Shown here: piece after piece, positions 7,685-16,304 of the stretch
How positions within the stretch are numbered: the stretch's first letter is position 1
How the letters are laid out: the number at the start of each line of letters is the position of its first letter
Assembly (NCBI RefSeq): GCF_000826645.1
Contig: NZ_JXJP01000020.1
Span: 124,001 to 188,000 of the forward strand
Direction of reading: 5' to 3'
Source of the DNA: Psychroserpens mesophilus
GTDB lineage: Bacteria; Bacteroidota; Bacteroidia; Flavobacteriales; Flavobacteriaceae
Length of the DNA: 64,000 bases
The notes under the pieces: model-generated
What the model saw: only the letters and a program-made list of their open reading frames with translations
Databases searched by the model: none
Told to the model about the DNA's origin: nothing
Position numbers and translations under genes: made by a program

Positions 7685-8227
7685 TTAATCTTTTGTCAAA
7701 ATAGCTTCTATTTTCTTTACAGCAATATGGTAAGATGCTTTTAATGCACCTTCACTGGTTTCTAAAATCTCAGCCATTTCTTTATATTTTATATCTTCAA
7801 AATATCGCATATTAAATACGAGTTGTTGTTTTTCTGGTAAAGTTGCAATCGCTTTTTGCAGTTGAAGTTTTATATCTTCACCTTCAAAATAAACATCGGC
7901 TTTTAAATTATTGATGGCCTGATTTTGATAGTCTTCAGAAGATAGCTGCATACGTTTAGAATTCTTATTAATGAAGGTAATCGATTCGTTAGTTGCAATG
8001 CGATACATCCAAGAATATAATTTGCTATCACCTTTAAAGTTATGAATGCTTTTGTAAATTTTGATGAAGGTATTCTGAAGCACATCGTCTGCATCATCAT
8101 GCGATTTCACAATATGGCGAATATGCCAATACAAGCGTTCTTTATAAAGTTGTAGTAACTCTTTAAATGCAACGTCTTTAGTTTCTTCGGAATTTAATCG
8201 CTTAATAAAGTCTTCCTCTTCTTTCAA
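7685..8227 (-). CDS. ECF RNA polymerase sigma factor (RpoE-like), TTG start
   Basis: A 180-residue sigma-70 family ECF protein. Region 2 spans about residues 20-90 (DDADDVLQNTFIKIYKSIHNFKGDSKLYSWMYRIATNES) and region 4 about 125-178 (LPEKQQLVFNMRYFEDIKYKEMAEILETSEGALKASYHIAVKKI). Translation most likely starts at TTG 8227. The only in-frame alternative after the upstream stop is ATA, and the nearby ATG at 8235 is out of frame. It heads a sigma / anti-sigma / Spy-like operon. A putative autoregulated promoter (AAAC-N16-GGTCTAAA) lies at 8242-8268, close to the start codon. Confidence 0.9.
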   Translation of the reverse strand: MKEEEDFIKRLNSEETKDVAFKELLQLYKERLYWHIRHIVKSHDDADDVLQNTFIKIYKSIHNFKGDSKLYSWMYRIATNESITFINKNSKRMQLSSEDYQNQAINNLKADVYFEGEDIKLQLQKAIATLPEKQQLVFNMRYFEDIKYKEMAEILETSEGALKASYHIAVKKIEAILTKD

Positions 8228-8241
8228 GAATTCATTTTTTA

Positions 8242-8268
8242 TTTAGACCTATGAAAATAGTAAAAGTT
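8242..8268 (-). promoter_or_regulatory. Putative ECF-type autoregulatory promoter
   Basis: On the minus strand AAC (8268-8266), 16 bases, then GGTCTAAA (8249-8242), just upstream of the sigma gene start. The geometry and the TCTAAA part match the paired elements at 855-885 and 1819-1849. Assigned by eye, so moderate to low confidence. Confidence 0.4.
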
Positions 8269-8351
8269 TAATGAAAAAATATTTATAAATTAATTAGTTG
8301 ATATATAAATAGTTATGAGGTTTTTAATCGATTAAGTGTATTAAAAATACG

Positions 8352-8411
8352 ATGAAATACATATTTTTCTTGTTTGTACCAATTATTTATTCTATGTTTG
8401 CTTCAGCTTAA
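8352..8411 (+). other. Signal-peptide-like mini reading frame (19 codons)
   Basis: ATG 8352 to TAA 8409-8411 encodes MKYIFFLFVPIIYSMFASA, which looks like a complete signal peptide ending in an Ala-x-Ala site and then a stop. It lies alone on the plus strand in a 285-bp gap. It could be the remnant of a secreted-protein gene, a tiny peptide, or chance in AT-rich DNA. No promoter is obvious. The rest of the gap (8228-8512) holds the sigma promoter, an inverted repeat and a terminator. Confidence 0.3.
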
Positions 8412-8421
8412 CCTACAAATA

Positions 8422-8450
8422 TATTACCAGTGTCCCCAAATCTGGTAATA
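8422..8450. repeat. Inverted repeat with 9-bp perfect arms
   Basis: TATTACCAG (8422-8430) and CTGGTAATA (8442-8450) flank an 11-base loop TGTCCCCAAAT. There is no T run on either side, so it is unlikely to be a simple terminator. It lies just ahead of the hairpin at 8457-8486. Confidence 0.5.
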
Positions 8451-8456
8451 GAAATG

Positions 8457-8486
8457 AAAAGGACGCAACTTATGTTGCGTCCTTTT
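8457..8486. terminator. Strong terminator after the MsbA-like gene
   Basis: AAAAGGACGCAAC (8457-8469), loop TTAT, GTTGCGTCCTTTT (8474-8486): a perfect 13-bp stem just beyond the stop codon of the minus-strand ABC exporter gene. It would work in both directions. Confidence 0.85.
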
Positions 8487-8512
8487 CTGATTTGTACAAT
8501 AGAGTTATATAT

Positions 8513-10348
8513 TTACTCGAAACTTTGCATATCAACAAGTTTCTTATAAACTCCATTTTTGGCTATGAGTTCATTGTGAGTGCCTTGTTCAGCGATTTCA
8601 CCTTTTTGCATCACAATGATTTCGTCAGCATTTTGAATTGTTGAAAGTCTGTGAGCAATAACAATAGATGTTCTGTTTTTCATCATTTTATCTAACGCAT
8701 CCTGAACCAAGCGTTCGCTTTCTGTATCAAGGGCAGAAGTTGCTTCATCTAAAATCATAATTGGAGGATTCTTTAAAACAGCTCTAGCGATACTAAGTCG
8801 TTGTTTTTGTCCACCTGAAAGTTTAGTTCCAGCGTCTCCAATGTTATATTCGATACCACCTTTTAAGTCTTTTACAAACTCCCAAGCATTGGCTACTTTG
8901 AGTGCTTCAATAATTTCGTCGTCTGTTGCCACGATTTCGCCTAATAACATATTATTTTTAATGGTGTCATTAAAGAGAATGGCATCCTGAGTCACAATAC
9001 CTAACTGACTTCTAAGAGATTTAATTTTTAAATCTTTAATGTTAATTCCGTCAATCGATATTGTTCCTTTATTCACATCGTAAAATCGCGTTATCAAATT
9101 AGCAATCGTACTTTTACCACTACCAGATTGTCCGACGAGAGCTACAGATTTTCCCTTTGGAATTTTTAGCGTAAAATTTTTCAAGACAAAATCATCTTTG
9201 TATTTAAAGGATATGTTATCAAATAAAACAAGATCATTAAAATCTGTTTTAGCAATGGCATCTGGCTTATCTCTTAACGGATTTTCAGTATCAAGAATTT
9301 CCTGAATTCGTTCAGCAGCAGAACTTCCTTGTTTAATATTATATAAACCTCTAGAAATTGCTTTAGCTGGAGTAAGTACATTATAAGCTAATCCCATGTA
9401 AATTAAAAAACTACTGCTGTCTAACTCAAGGTTAGGATCATTACTCAATACTAAATTGCCTCCATACCATAATAGCACTGCAATGACTAATATGCCTAAA
9501 AATTCACTCATCGGTGAGGCTAAATTCTGGCGATTTAATAACTTATTTGAAAAATGATAAAATCGAGACGTCGAATCACTAAATCGTTCGTAAAATTTGT
9601 CTTCAGCATTGAATCCTTTAATGATTCGTAAACCCGTTAATGTTTCTTCGAGCGCAGATAATAAAACGCCTTGTTCTTTTTGGACACGATCAGATTTCCG
9701 TTTTAAGCTTTTACCAATTTTAGAAATAATAATACCAGTTAATGGAATAAATATAAAAACAAAGAGCGTCAGTTTTGTACTGATGATCAGCATTGCTGTT
9801 ATGGTGAAAATAATGGTTAATGGTTCTCTTACAATTAGTTCTAAGACAGGTAGAAAGGAATATTGCAAAGTAGAAACATCATTGGTCACTCTTGCCATGA
9901 TATCACCTTTACGCTGTTCTGAGAAATAGGACAATGGTAAATCTACTGTCTTCTTATATACAGCATTTCTAATGTCTCTAATGACACCATTTCTCAAAAA
10001 CACTAAAAAGTAATTGGCTAAATAGCCTGAAATATTTTTCAATAAAAACATAAAAATAATCAAGCCAATCACAAAAAGAAGCGCTTTAGAATTGTCGCCA
10101 CCAGTAAAATTATTCATTTGAAAGGCTAAATAATCTTCCACATAACCACCAATCTCCATAATGCCAGACCATGTAGGTTTTTGAGAAGGAGGTACTTTGC
10201 CATTACCAAAAATGACATCAAGCATAGGTTTTAAGGCTATAAATGATAAGGTGCCGAATAATGCAAAAAACACATTAGAAATGATGTGCCCTAAGGCATA
10301 AGATTTATACGGTTTTGCATACCGCAGTATATTTACAAAGTGACCCAT
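8513..10348 (-). CDS. MsbA-like ABC exporter (fused permease and ATPase)
   Basis: A 611-residue half-transporter of usual MsbA/LmrA length. The N-terminal six-helix ABC exporter domain covers about residues 15-330; the ATPase domain (about 370-605) has Walker A GQSGSGKST, signature LSGGQKQRLSIARA, Walker B IMILDEATSALD and H-loop IVIAHRLST. It is probably an inner-membrane flippase for lipid A precursor, another lipid, or drugs; the substrate cannot be read from sequence. Its ATG shares one base with the TAA of the phosphosugar mutase gene (TAATG), so the two are translationally coupled. It is last in a four-gene envelope-related run. Confidence 0.92.
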   Translation of the reverse strand: MGHFVNILRYAKPYKSYALGHIISNVFFALFGTLSFIALKPMLDVIFGNGKVPPSQKPTWSGIMEIGGYVEDYLAFQMNNFTGGDNSKALLFVIGLIIFMFLLKNISGYLANYFLVFLRNGVIRDIRNAVYKKTVDLPLSYFSEQRKGDIMARVTNDVSTLQYSFLPVLELIVREPLTIIFTITAMLIISTKLTLFVFIFIPLTGIIISKIGKSLKRKSDRVQKEQGVLLSALEETLTGLRIIKGFNAEDKFYERFSDSTSRFYHFSNKLLNRQNLASPMSEFLGILVIAVLLWYGGNLVLSNDPNLELDSSSFLIYMGLAYNVLTPAKAISRGLYNIKQGSSAAERIQEILDTENPLRDKPDAIAKTDFNDLVLFDNISFKYKDDFVLKNFTLKIPKGKSVALVGQSGSGKSTIANLITRFYDVNKGTISIDGINIKDLKIKSLRSQLGIVTQDAILFNDTIKNNMLLGEIVATDDEIIEALKVANAWEFVKDLKGGIEYNIGDAGTKLSGGQKQRLSIARAVLKNPPIMILDEATSALDTESERLVQDALDKMMKNRTSIVIAHRLSTIQNADEIIVMQKGEIAEQGTHNELIAKNGVYKKLVDMQSFE

Positions 10349-12078
10349 TAATTTAGTTTCATATCTTTTAATATGGCATCAATTCTAGTTTCCAATTTTT
10401 GTTCCGTTAATTGAAAAGCTGCCATATTGGCTAATGAGGTATTTACGCTGATATAGAATTTTATTTTAGGTTCAGTACCACTAGGACGCAATGCAATTTT
10501 ACTTCCATCTTCAGTATAGTATATTAAAACATTAGATTTTGGAATATCAATTACTGACTCTTTTCCTGTGGTAAAATCTTTAATAATTGAGAGCTGATAA
10601 TCTTCAACTCGAATAACCTTAGAACCGTTAACTTCTTCTAAAGGATTTTCGCGAGCATCAACCATCATTTGTTTAATTTCCTGTGCGCCTTCAATACCTT
10701 TTTTGGTAAGAGATACCAATCGTTCTTTGTAAAAACCATGCTCGATATACAATTCAATTAATTCTTTGTAAACTGAAATACCTTTTTCTTTAGCCTGCGC
10801 TGCAATTTCGCAAGCAAGCAGTGTAGAAGTTACAGCATCTTTATCTCTCACAAAATCACCAACCATGAATCCGAAACTTTCTTCGCCACCACCTATAAAA
10901 TCCATAGTTGGAAAGTCTTTAATCATTTTAGCAATCCATTTAAAACCGGTCAGACCAATTTTACATTCTACATGATAAGCTTTGGTTAGAACAGACATCA
11001 TTGGCGTAGATACAATAGTAGAACCTACGAATTGATTTCCATTAATTTTGTTGTTCTTTTGCCATTGTTTTAATAGAAAATTAGTCATTAGAATCATGGT
11101 TTGATTACCATTAAGAATAACTAATTCGCCTTCGAGGTTTCTAACTACGACTCCTAAACGATCACAATCCGGATCAGTACCAATTACAATATCACCATCT
11201 ACTCTTTCGGCAAGTTCAATAGCCATTTTTAGCGCTTCAGGTTCTTCTGGATTTGGTGATTTTACAGTTGGAAAATCTCCATTAGGTTCGCGTTGTTCTT
11301 CAACAATATGAACCTTGGTATAACCAGCTCGTTTTAAAGTTTCTGGAATAGCTGTAATAGAGGTTCCATGTAAAGACGTGAAAACAATATTCAGATTTTT
11401 CTTTGCTTCAGCTGAGGTGTTGAAACTTCCGTTTTTTATAGATTCATTGATGAATACATCGTCAATATCTTTTCCTATATATTGGATTAAACTTTCGTTT
11501 GCTTCAAATTTAATTTCAGAATAGTCTAAACGATTAATCTCAGCAATAATTTCAGCATCTTGTGGAGGCACTAATTGTCCGCCATCTTGCCAATAGACTT
11601 TATATCCATTGTATTCTGGAGGATTATGAGAAGCTGTTAAAACAATGCCACAATGGCAATTTAAATGTTTTAATGCGAACGATAATTCTGGTGTTGGACG
11701 CAAATCTTCAAAAAGAAACACTTTAATTCCGTTAGCTGAAAACACATCAGCAACCACTTTAGCTAAGGTTTTACTATTATGTCTGCAATCGAAAGCAATA
11801 GCAACTTTAATCTCTTCAGAAGGAAATTGCTGGTGTAAATAATTACTCAGGCCTTGTGTGTTTTTACCAAGTGTGAATTTATTGATTCTGTTGGTTCCAA
11901 TACCCATGACGCCTCGCATTCCACCAGTTCCAAACTCCAGATCTTTGTAAAAGCTTTCCTGTAGTTCTTTAGTATCGTTAGCGATTAGGTTTTTTATGTA
12001 CGTTTTGGTGTCATTATCGAAAGTAGGTGTTAACCAGGAGTTTACACGTTCTAAAAGTTGAGGATCTATGTGTTTCAT
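10348..12078 (-). CDS. Phosphoglucomutase / phosphomannomutase
   Basis: A 576-residue alpha-D-phosphohexomutase. The four signature regions are present: active-site serine loop [13 protein letters not shown] (about residues 148-160), metal-binding [10 protein letters not shown] (about 300-309), sugar-specificity loop GGGEESFGF (about 400-408) and phosphate-binding [10 protein letters not shown] near residue 540. It interconverts hexose 1- and 6-phosphates for glycan and nucleotide-sugar synthesis. The length and the GGEESFG loop resemble the PgcA-like group. It lies between a GT2 glycosyltransferase gene and the MsbA-like gene, with a 77-bp gap from the former, consistent with surface glycan or lipid supply. 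Confidence 0.93.
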   Translation of the reverse strand: MKHIDPQLLERVNSWLTPTFDNDTKTYIKNLIANDTKELQESFYKDLEFGTGGMRGVMGIGTNRINKFTLGKNTQGLSNYLHQQFPSEEIKVAIAFDCRHNSKTLAKVVADVFSANGIKVFLFEDLRPTPELSFALKHLNCHCGIVLTASHNPPEYNGYKVYWQDGGQLVPPQDAEIIAEINRLDYSEIKFEANESLIQYIGKDIDDVFINESIKNGSFNTSAEAKKNLNIVFTSLHGTSITAIPETLKRAGYTKVHIVEEQREPNGDFPTVKSPNPEEPEALKMAIELAERVDGDIVIGTDPDCDRLGVVVRNLEGELVILNGNQTMILMTNFLLKQWQKNNKINGNQFVGSTIVSTPMMSVLTKAYHVECKIGLTGFKWIAKMIKDFPTMDFIGGGEESFGFMVGDFVRDKDAVTSTLLACEIAAQAKEKGISVYKELIELYIEHGFYKERLVSLTKKGIEGAQEIKQMMVDARENPLEEVNGSKVIRVEDYQLSIIKDFTTGKESVIDIPKSNVLIYYTEDGSKIALRPSGTEPKIKFYISVNTSLANMAAFQLTEQKLETRIDAILKDMKLN

Positions 12079-12155
12079 GATTTAAAATGTATGCTGCAAA
12101 AGTAAGAATTTCAAAATGTGTTCTTTGCAAATTTGATATTAAATTTGGTATTGTA

Positions 12156-13103
12156 TTACAAGTTTAACTCTTGTTTAATCAAGTAGCGATGTTTGTTTTC
12201 TTTTGTTCTCAAAATAATTTCTCCTAAGAAACCTGCAACGAAAAATTGTGTACCAATAATCATTGTAGATAACGCAATGTAAAATTGAGGTCGTTGGGTG
12301 ATGAGCCTTCCACTTGGATTTAAGAATAATTTATCAATACCAAGATATAGGGCAAAGGCAAAACCAATGGCAAACATTAATACACCCAAAGCACCAAAGA
12401 GATGCATTGGTCGTTTGCCGAATCTTGAAATAAACCAGATGGTTATCAAATCTAAAAATCCATTGATAAAGCGATCCATGCCAAATTTTGTTTCCCCATA
12501 TTTTCTTGCTTGATGCTTTACAATTTTCTCTCCAATATTTGAAAACCCTGCATTTTTAGCCAATACAGGAATGTAGCGATGCATCTCGCCACTCACTTCA
12601 ATGTTTTTAACCACTTTGTTGTTATAGGCTTTTAAACCACAATTAAAATCGTTAAGTTTAACCCCAGATGTTTTTCTTGCTGCCCAATTGAACAGTTTGG
12701 AAGGCATATTTTTTGAGAGAAATGAATCGTATCTTTTTTTCTTCCATCCAGAAACTAAGTCATATTTTTCAACCATAATCATGTGGTAGAGCTCTGGAAT
12801 TTCTTCAGGATTGTCTTGTAAATCGGCATCCATAGTAATGACAACATCACCTTGAGCTTTAGCAAAACCTGCATGTAATGCTTGCGATTTTCCGAAGTTT
12901 TTCAGAAAACGAATTCCTTTCACATGCTCATTTTTTTGAGAGAGCTGCATGATTGTCAACCAAGAATCATCTGTACTACCATCATCTATAAAGATGATTT
13001 CATACGAAAAACGATTGGACTGCATAACGTTTGCAATCCAATCGTGTAATTCATTTAATGAGTCTTGTTCGTTAAGTAGTGGTATGACTACTGATATATT
13101 CAT
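12156..13103 (-). CDS. GT2 glycosyltransferase, DPM1/GtrB-like, membrane-anchored
   Basis: A 315-residue family 2 glycosyltransferase. The N-terminal GT-A domain begins ISVVIPLLNEQDSL and contains DDGSTDDS and the metal-binding DADLQDNPEEIPEL. Two hydrophobic helices at the C-terminus (about 230-255 and 270-295) match GtrB/ArnC-type enzymes, which transfer a sugar to polyprenyl phosphate at the cytoplasmic face of the inner membrane. Acceptor and donor are unknown. It lies 43 bp after the DUF4199 gene and before the phosphosugar mutase on the same strand. This DUF4199-GT2 pairing is familiar in Flavobacteriia. Confidence 0.9.
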   Translation of the reverse strand: MNISVVIPLLNEQDSLNELHDWIANVMQSNRFSYEIIFIDDGSTDDSWLTIMQLSQKNEHVKGIRFLKNFGKSQALHAGFAKAQGDVVITMDADLQDNPEEIPELYHMIMVEKYDLVSGWKKKRYDSFLSKNMPSKLFNWAARKTSGVKLNDFNCGLKAYNNKVVKNIEVSGEMHRYIPVLAKNAGFSNIGEKIVKHQARKYGETKFGMDRFINGFLDLITIWFISRFGKRPMHLFGALGVLMFAIGFAFALYLGIDKLFLNPSGRLITQRPQFYIALSTMIIGTQFFVAGFLGEIILRTKENKHRYLIKQELNL

Positions 13104-13146
13104 TAAGTAGATTTAAATATTCAATATTCAAAAGTACTGAATTTTT

Positions 13147-13680
13147 TTAAGCTTCGTTTGGATCTTTTTTCTTCATGATAAGCGCAACTAATAATCCGAT
13201 AACAGTAAAAAATATAAGGCTTTGAGCTAAAGACCGTAATTGTGTGCCAAAAGCAAATGTATCCTGTTTTTCCATTTCAGCAAGCGTTAGATTAACTTGT
13301 TCACTTGGCGCTCCCATACGTTCCATTAATGCTTGGGTTTTAGTTATCACTTGCTCTTTCAAATATTCTGCAGAATCCGGATCAATAAAATTGAAAAGTA
13401 TCACAGTAACAGCAGTACTAATAGTTACTCCAATTGCGATTGGTATAAAATAAGCAGTGAAGGCTTGTTTGAAACTCATGAAACCTCCTAACAGACTTTT
13501 AGCTTTTGCACTCGAAATAACTCCAAAAGCAATAATTACAATTGGCATGATGAGAAGATTTACCCAAAAGTTAACCAAGAGTTCTATATTAAAAGCGTAG
13601 AAAATCACAGTATATAAAACGAGACCTAAGGCCAGGTATAATCCATAGTTTACTGATGATGATTTTAATGTTTTTTCCAT
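13147..13680 (-). CDS. DUF4199 membrane protein
   Basis: A 177-residue integral membrane protein with four predicted helices: about 13-30, 36-53, 72-95 and 147-168. The GGFMSFKQAFTAYF stretch between helices 2 and 3 is typical of DUF4199, a Bacteroidota family of unknown function. The loop after helix 3 carries a soluble helical segment (about 100-140). It is the first gene of the run toward the GT2 gene. The leader contains the 13-bp core of the intergenic repeat (13706-13718). Its role is unknown; location suggests a link to polyprenyl-linked glycan chemistry. Confidence 0.82.
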   Translation of the reverse strand: MEKTLKSSSVNYGLYLALGLVLYTVIFYAFNIELLVNFWVNLLIMPIVIIAFGVISSAKAKSLLGGFMSFKQAFTAYFIPIAIGVTISTAVTVILFNFIDPDSAEYLKEQVITKTQALMERMGAPSEQVNLTLAEMEKQDTFAFGTQLRSLAQSLIFFTVIGLLVALIMKKKDPNEA

Positions 13681-13705
13681 AATTGAGTTAATTGTTTAGT
13701 TGATA

Positions 13706-13718
13706 TGATTGGTTAGTA
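13706..13718. repeat. Core copy of the intergenic repeat
   Basis: TGATTGGTTAGTA, shared with 1745-1757 and 42281-42293. On the minus strand it reads TACTAACCAATCA, in the 5' leader of the DUF4199 gene. Confidence 0.55.
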
Positions 13719-13773
13719 TTGGTTTACTTAAATTTGTTACAACAATTAGAGGAATAAAAAAAGAAATAAATTA

Positions 13774-13803
13774 TTGGTAATTTACAAAAATTACTTAAAT
13801 TTG
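13774..13803 (+). promoter_or_regulatory. Promoter of the ribosomal protein L31 gene
   Basis: TTG (13774-13776), a 19-base spacer and TAAATTTG (13796-13803) match the Bacteroidota -33 TTTG / -7 TAnnTTTG consensus. A second TAAATTTG lies at 13729-13736 with TTG at 13709-13711, a possible tandem promoter. Confidence 0.7.
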
Positions 13804-13840
13804 CACCTCCAAAATAGTAAGGATTTTAAAGAATAAAGAG

Positions 13841-14092
13841 ATGAAAAAAGGAATACATCCAGAAAATTATAGACTTGTAGCATTTAAAGATATGTCAAAT
13901 GACGATGTGTTTTTAACAAAGTCAACAGCAGAAACAAATGAAACTATTGAAGTTGATGGTGTTGAATATCCAGTGGTTAAATTGGAAATTTCAAGAACAT
14001 CTCATCCATTTTACACTGGTAAATCTAAATTAGTAGATACTGCTGGTCGTATTGACAAGTTCAAAAACAAATACGCTAAATTTAAAAAATAA
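13841..14092 (+). CDS. rpmE2: 50S ribosomal protein L31, type B
   Basis: An 83-residue protein beginning [19 protein letters not shown], with [28 protein letters not shown] near the C-terminus, diagnostic of type B L31. It has no cysteines, so it is the zinc-independent form. It is a large-subunit surface protein near the central protuberance, helping bridge the two subunits. It is a single-gene unit with a consensus promoter (13774-13803) and a terminator (14114-14146). In organisms with both L31 types, the B type is often induced by zinc limitation; whether a zinc-binding paralogue exists here cannot be seen. Confidence 0.97.
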   Translation: MKKGIHPENYRLVAFKDMSNDDVFLTKSTAETNETIEVDGVEYPVVKLEISRTSHPFYTGKSKLVDTAGRIDKFKNKYAKFKK

Positions 14093-14113
14093 GCGTTATA
14101 AAATTATATATTG

Positions 14114-14146
14114 AAAGCCTTCAGGATTTATCTCGAAGGCTTTTTT
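14114..14146 (+). terminator. Rho-independent terminator after rpmE2
   Basis: AAAGCCTTC (14114-14122) / GAAGGCTTT (14135-14143) with a 12-base loop and a T run (TTTTTT). Confidence 0.85.
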
Positions 14147-14198
14147 GTTATCTACAATTGCGTTACATTTGAAATAACTTATAATTTCAATCACAATC

Positions 14199-15380
14199 AT
14201 GAACTACATTCTTTTTGATGGTCCTTCACGAAATAATTTATTACCATTTACATTCACAAGACCAGTTGCCGAAATACGAGTTGGGATTTTAACCATAAGA
14301 GAAAAATGGGAAAAGCATTTAGAAGCAACTACAACAACTTTAACCGAAGAATATCTTTCTGAAAGGTATCCTATGGTGGAAATGGATTTAAATGTGATGA
14401 TTAATGCATCTTATTTGCCTAATAAAGAGTTGGTAGATAGAATTAAAAGTCTTGAAGAAAATCAGGCTATTTTTAAAGATGAGGATGTCATTGCATTCTA
14501 TTCTAAAGACACTCAGGACGAAGTCAACTTTGAGACCTATGAAGCGATCGAATTTGATAACGACCTTATCAAGATAGCGCATACTTGGGATATTTTTTCC
14601 AAGAATGGTGATGCTATTCAGGAGGATTTTGAATTATTAACTCATAATCGTACATCGCAACCTATTCCAAATTCAAATAACTGTATTAATGCTGAAAACA
14701 TTTTTGTTGAAGAAGGTGCAAAACTTGAGTTTACTACGCTAAACGCCAGTTCTGGACCTATCTATATAGGAAAAGATGCTGAAATTATGGAAGGAAGTTT
14801 AGTTCGTGGTCCTTTTGCTCTTTGCGAGTATGCAACTTTAAAATTAGGCGCTAAAATTTATGGACCAACCACTGTTGGACCTCATAGTAAAGTGGGAGGT
14901 GAAGTGAATAATTCCGTTATTTTCGGATTTTCAAATAAAGGTCACGATGGCTTTTTAGGAAATTCAGTCTTAGGCGAATGGTGTAACCTTGGCGCAGATA
15001 CAAACAATTCTAACCTGAAAAATAATTATGCAGAAGTACGTCTTTGGAATTATGAAACTCAAGGGTTTGCAAAAACAGGATTGCAGTTTTGTGGATTGAT
15101 GATGGGAGATCATAGTAAGTGTGGTATCAATACCATGTTCAATACTGGTACAGTTGTTGGTGTGAGTGCCAATATATTTGGAAGCGGTTTTCCTAGAAAT
15201 TTTGTGCCTAGTTTTAGTTGGGGCGGAAGTTCAGGATTTACAACCTATCTTACAAAAAAAGCATTTGAAGTTGCTGAAGTAGTGATGTCAAGACGAGCTA
15301 TTGAGTTTTCTGATGTTGATAAAGCTATCCTTGAGCATGTTTTTGAAGAAACAAAACAATGGCGAAAAAAAGACGAATAA
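14199..15380 (+). CDS. GlmU-like sugar nucleotidyltransferase family protein
   Basis: A 393-residue protein starting MNYILFDGPSRNNLLPFTFTRPVAEIRVGI, typical of the Bacteroidota GlmU-like family. The N-terminal part (about 1-150) resembles a degenerate nucleotidyltransferase domain: the usual GxGTRL(x)PLT loop is absent. The C-terminal part (about 165-340) is a left-handed beta helix of hexapeptide repeats (IYIGKDAEIMEGS, VRGPFALCEYATL, GAKIYGPTTVGPHSKVGGEV). It may make or modify a nucleotide sugar, or have a non-catalytic role; no substrate can be read. It is followed 11 bases later by a PD40-repeat protein gene, probably in the same transcript. Confidence 0.8.
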   Translation: MNYILFDGPSRNNLLPFTFTRPVAEIRVGILTIREKWEKHLEATTTTLTEEYLSERYPMVEMDLNVMINASYLPNKELVDRIKSLEENQAIFKDEDVIAFYSKDTQDEVNFETYEAIEFDNDLIKIAHTWDIFSKNGDAIQEDFELLTHNRTSQPIPNSNNCINAENIFVEEGAKLEFTTLNASSGPIYIGKDAEIMEGSLVRGPFALCEYATLKLGAKIYGPTTVGPHSKVGGEVNNSVIFGFSNKGHDGFLGNSVLGEWCNLGADTNNSNLKNNYAEVRLWNYETQGFAKTGLQFCGLMMGDHSKCGINTMFNTGTVVGVSANIFGSGFPRNFVPSFSWGGSSGFTTYLTKKAFEVAEVVMSRRAIEFSDVDKAILEHVFEETKQWRKKDE

Positions 15381-15391
15381 ACTTAAATAAG

Positions 15392-16300
15392 ATGAAACCA
15401 TACCTACTTACATTGGCTTTAGTTATTGCAACTTCAGTTAACTCCCAAAATGAAACCTATACCTTGAAGAACATTTCTCTTAATGATGAATTAAGCCAAT
15501 ATGGAGTTGTTCATGTTAATGATGGTATTGTGTATTATTCAAGATATAAGGTCAATAGTTTTGGTTCTGTAGAACGTAATAGTGGTAACCAACAAATTTT
15601 TACAGTCTATCATGGTGAAATGAATGAAAGTGGAGATATCATTAACACCAAAGAATTTAAGTCATCAGATCGATTTGTATTTAATAGTTCGACAGCTGGT
15701 TTTAGTAAAGATGGCAAATATATGTATGTGACCACCAATGAAAAAAAACGTGGTGATGTTTATAAATACGATGATAAAACAAGAAATCTTCGAATAGAGC
15801 GAGGTGAGTATGTTGAAGGAAAAGGCTATATGAATTTTAAGCCTTTGCATTTTTGTGATGAACGGTATTCGTATGGGCATCCTTCCGTAAGTCCAGATGG
15901 AAAATATTTGTATTTTACATCAAACATCCCAAGTGCTAAAGGTCCGACAGATATTTTCAGAGTTGAAATTTTAGGAAACGATAAATACGGAAAACCTGAA
16001 AATCTAGGCGTAAAATTAAACTCACCAAGAAAGGAAATGTTTCCGTTTATAAGTGCTGATAACACACTATATTTCTCTTCAGATCGCGCGAAAGGTATAG
16101 GTGGATTAGATTTATACAGAGCAGAAATGCAGCTAGATGGTACATTTGGAACACCAGAATTAATGCCAGCTCCAATCAACAGCGAAGCAGATGATATGTG
16201 TTTTGAATTGCTACCTGATGGAAAATCGGGTTACTTTTCTTCTAATAGAGAAGGCGGAAAAGGTGAAGATGATATTTACTACTTTACAATTAATAACTAA
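15392..16300 (+). CDS. Secreted PD40 (TolB-like) beta-propeller protein
   Basis: A 302-residue protein from ATG 15392, chosen because it starts a signal peptide (MKPYLLTLALVIATSVNSQ). At least three PD40/WD40-like blades are visible: HPSVSPDGKYLYFTSNI, FPFISADNTLYFSSDRAKGIGGLDLYR and CFELLPDGKSGYFSSNREGGKGEDDIYYF. This resembles the propeller found before OmpA domains in many Bacteroidota cell-envelope proteins, but no OmpA domain follows here. It is probably periplasmic, with a protein- or peptidoglycan-related role unknown. It lies 11 bp after the GlmU-like gene and ends 4 bp from the convergent lipoprotein gene, with no clear terminator between. Confidence 0.82.
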   Translation: MKPYLLTLALVIATSVNSQNETYTLKNISLNDELSQYGVVHVNDGIVYYSRYKVNSFGSVERNSGNQQIFTVYHGEMNESGDIINTKEFKSSDRFVFNSSTAGFSKDGKYMYVTTNEKKRGDVYKYDDKTRNLRIERGEYVEGKGYMNFKPLHFCDERYSYGHPSVSPDGKYLYFTSNIPSAKGPTDIFRVEILGNDKYGKPENLGVKLNSPRKEMFPFISADNTLYFSSDRAKGIGGLDLYRAEMQLDGTFGTPELMPAPINSEADDMCFELLPDGKSGYFSSNREGGKGEDDIYYFTINN

Positions 16301-16304
16301 AAAA

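Noticed and set aside
8422-8486. Ends of an insertion sequence
   Set aside because: No transposase, target duplication or second copy was seen; hairpins are better explained as a terminator plus one unexplained inverted repeat.
15826-16179. Open frame opposite the PD40 protein gene
   Set aside because: It mirrors the codon pattern of the propeller gene and has no recognisable domain or start signal.
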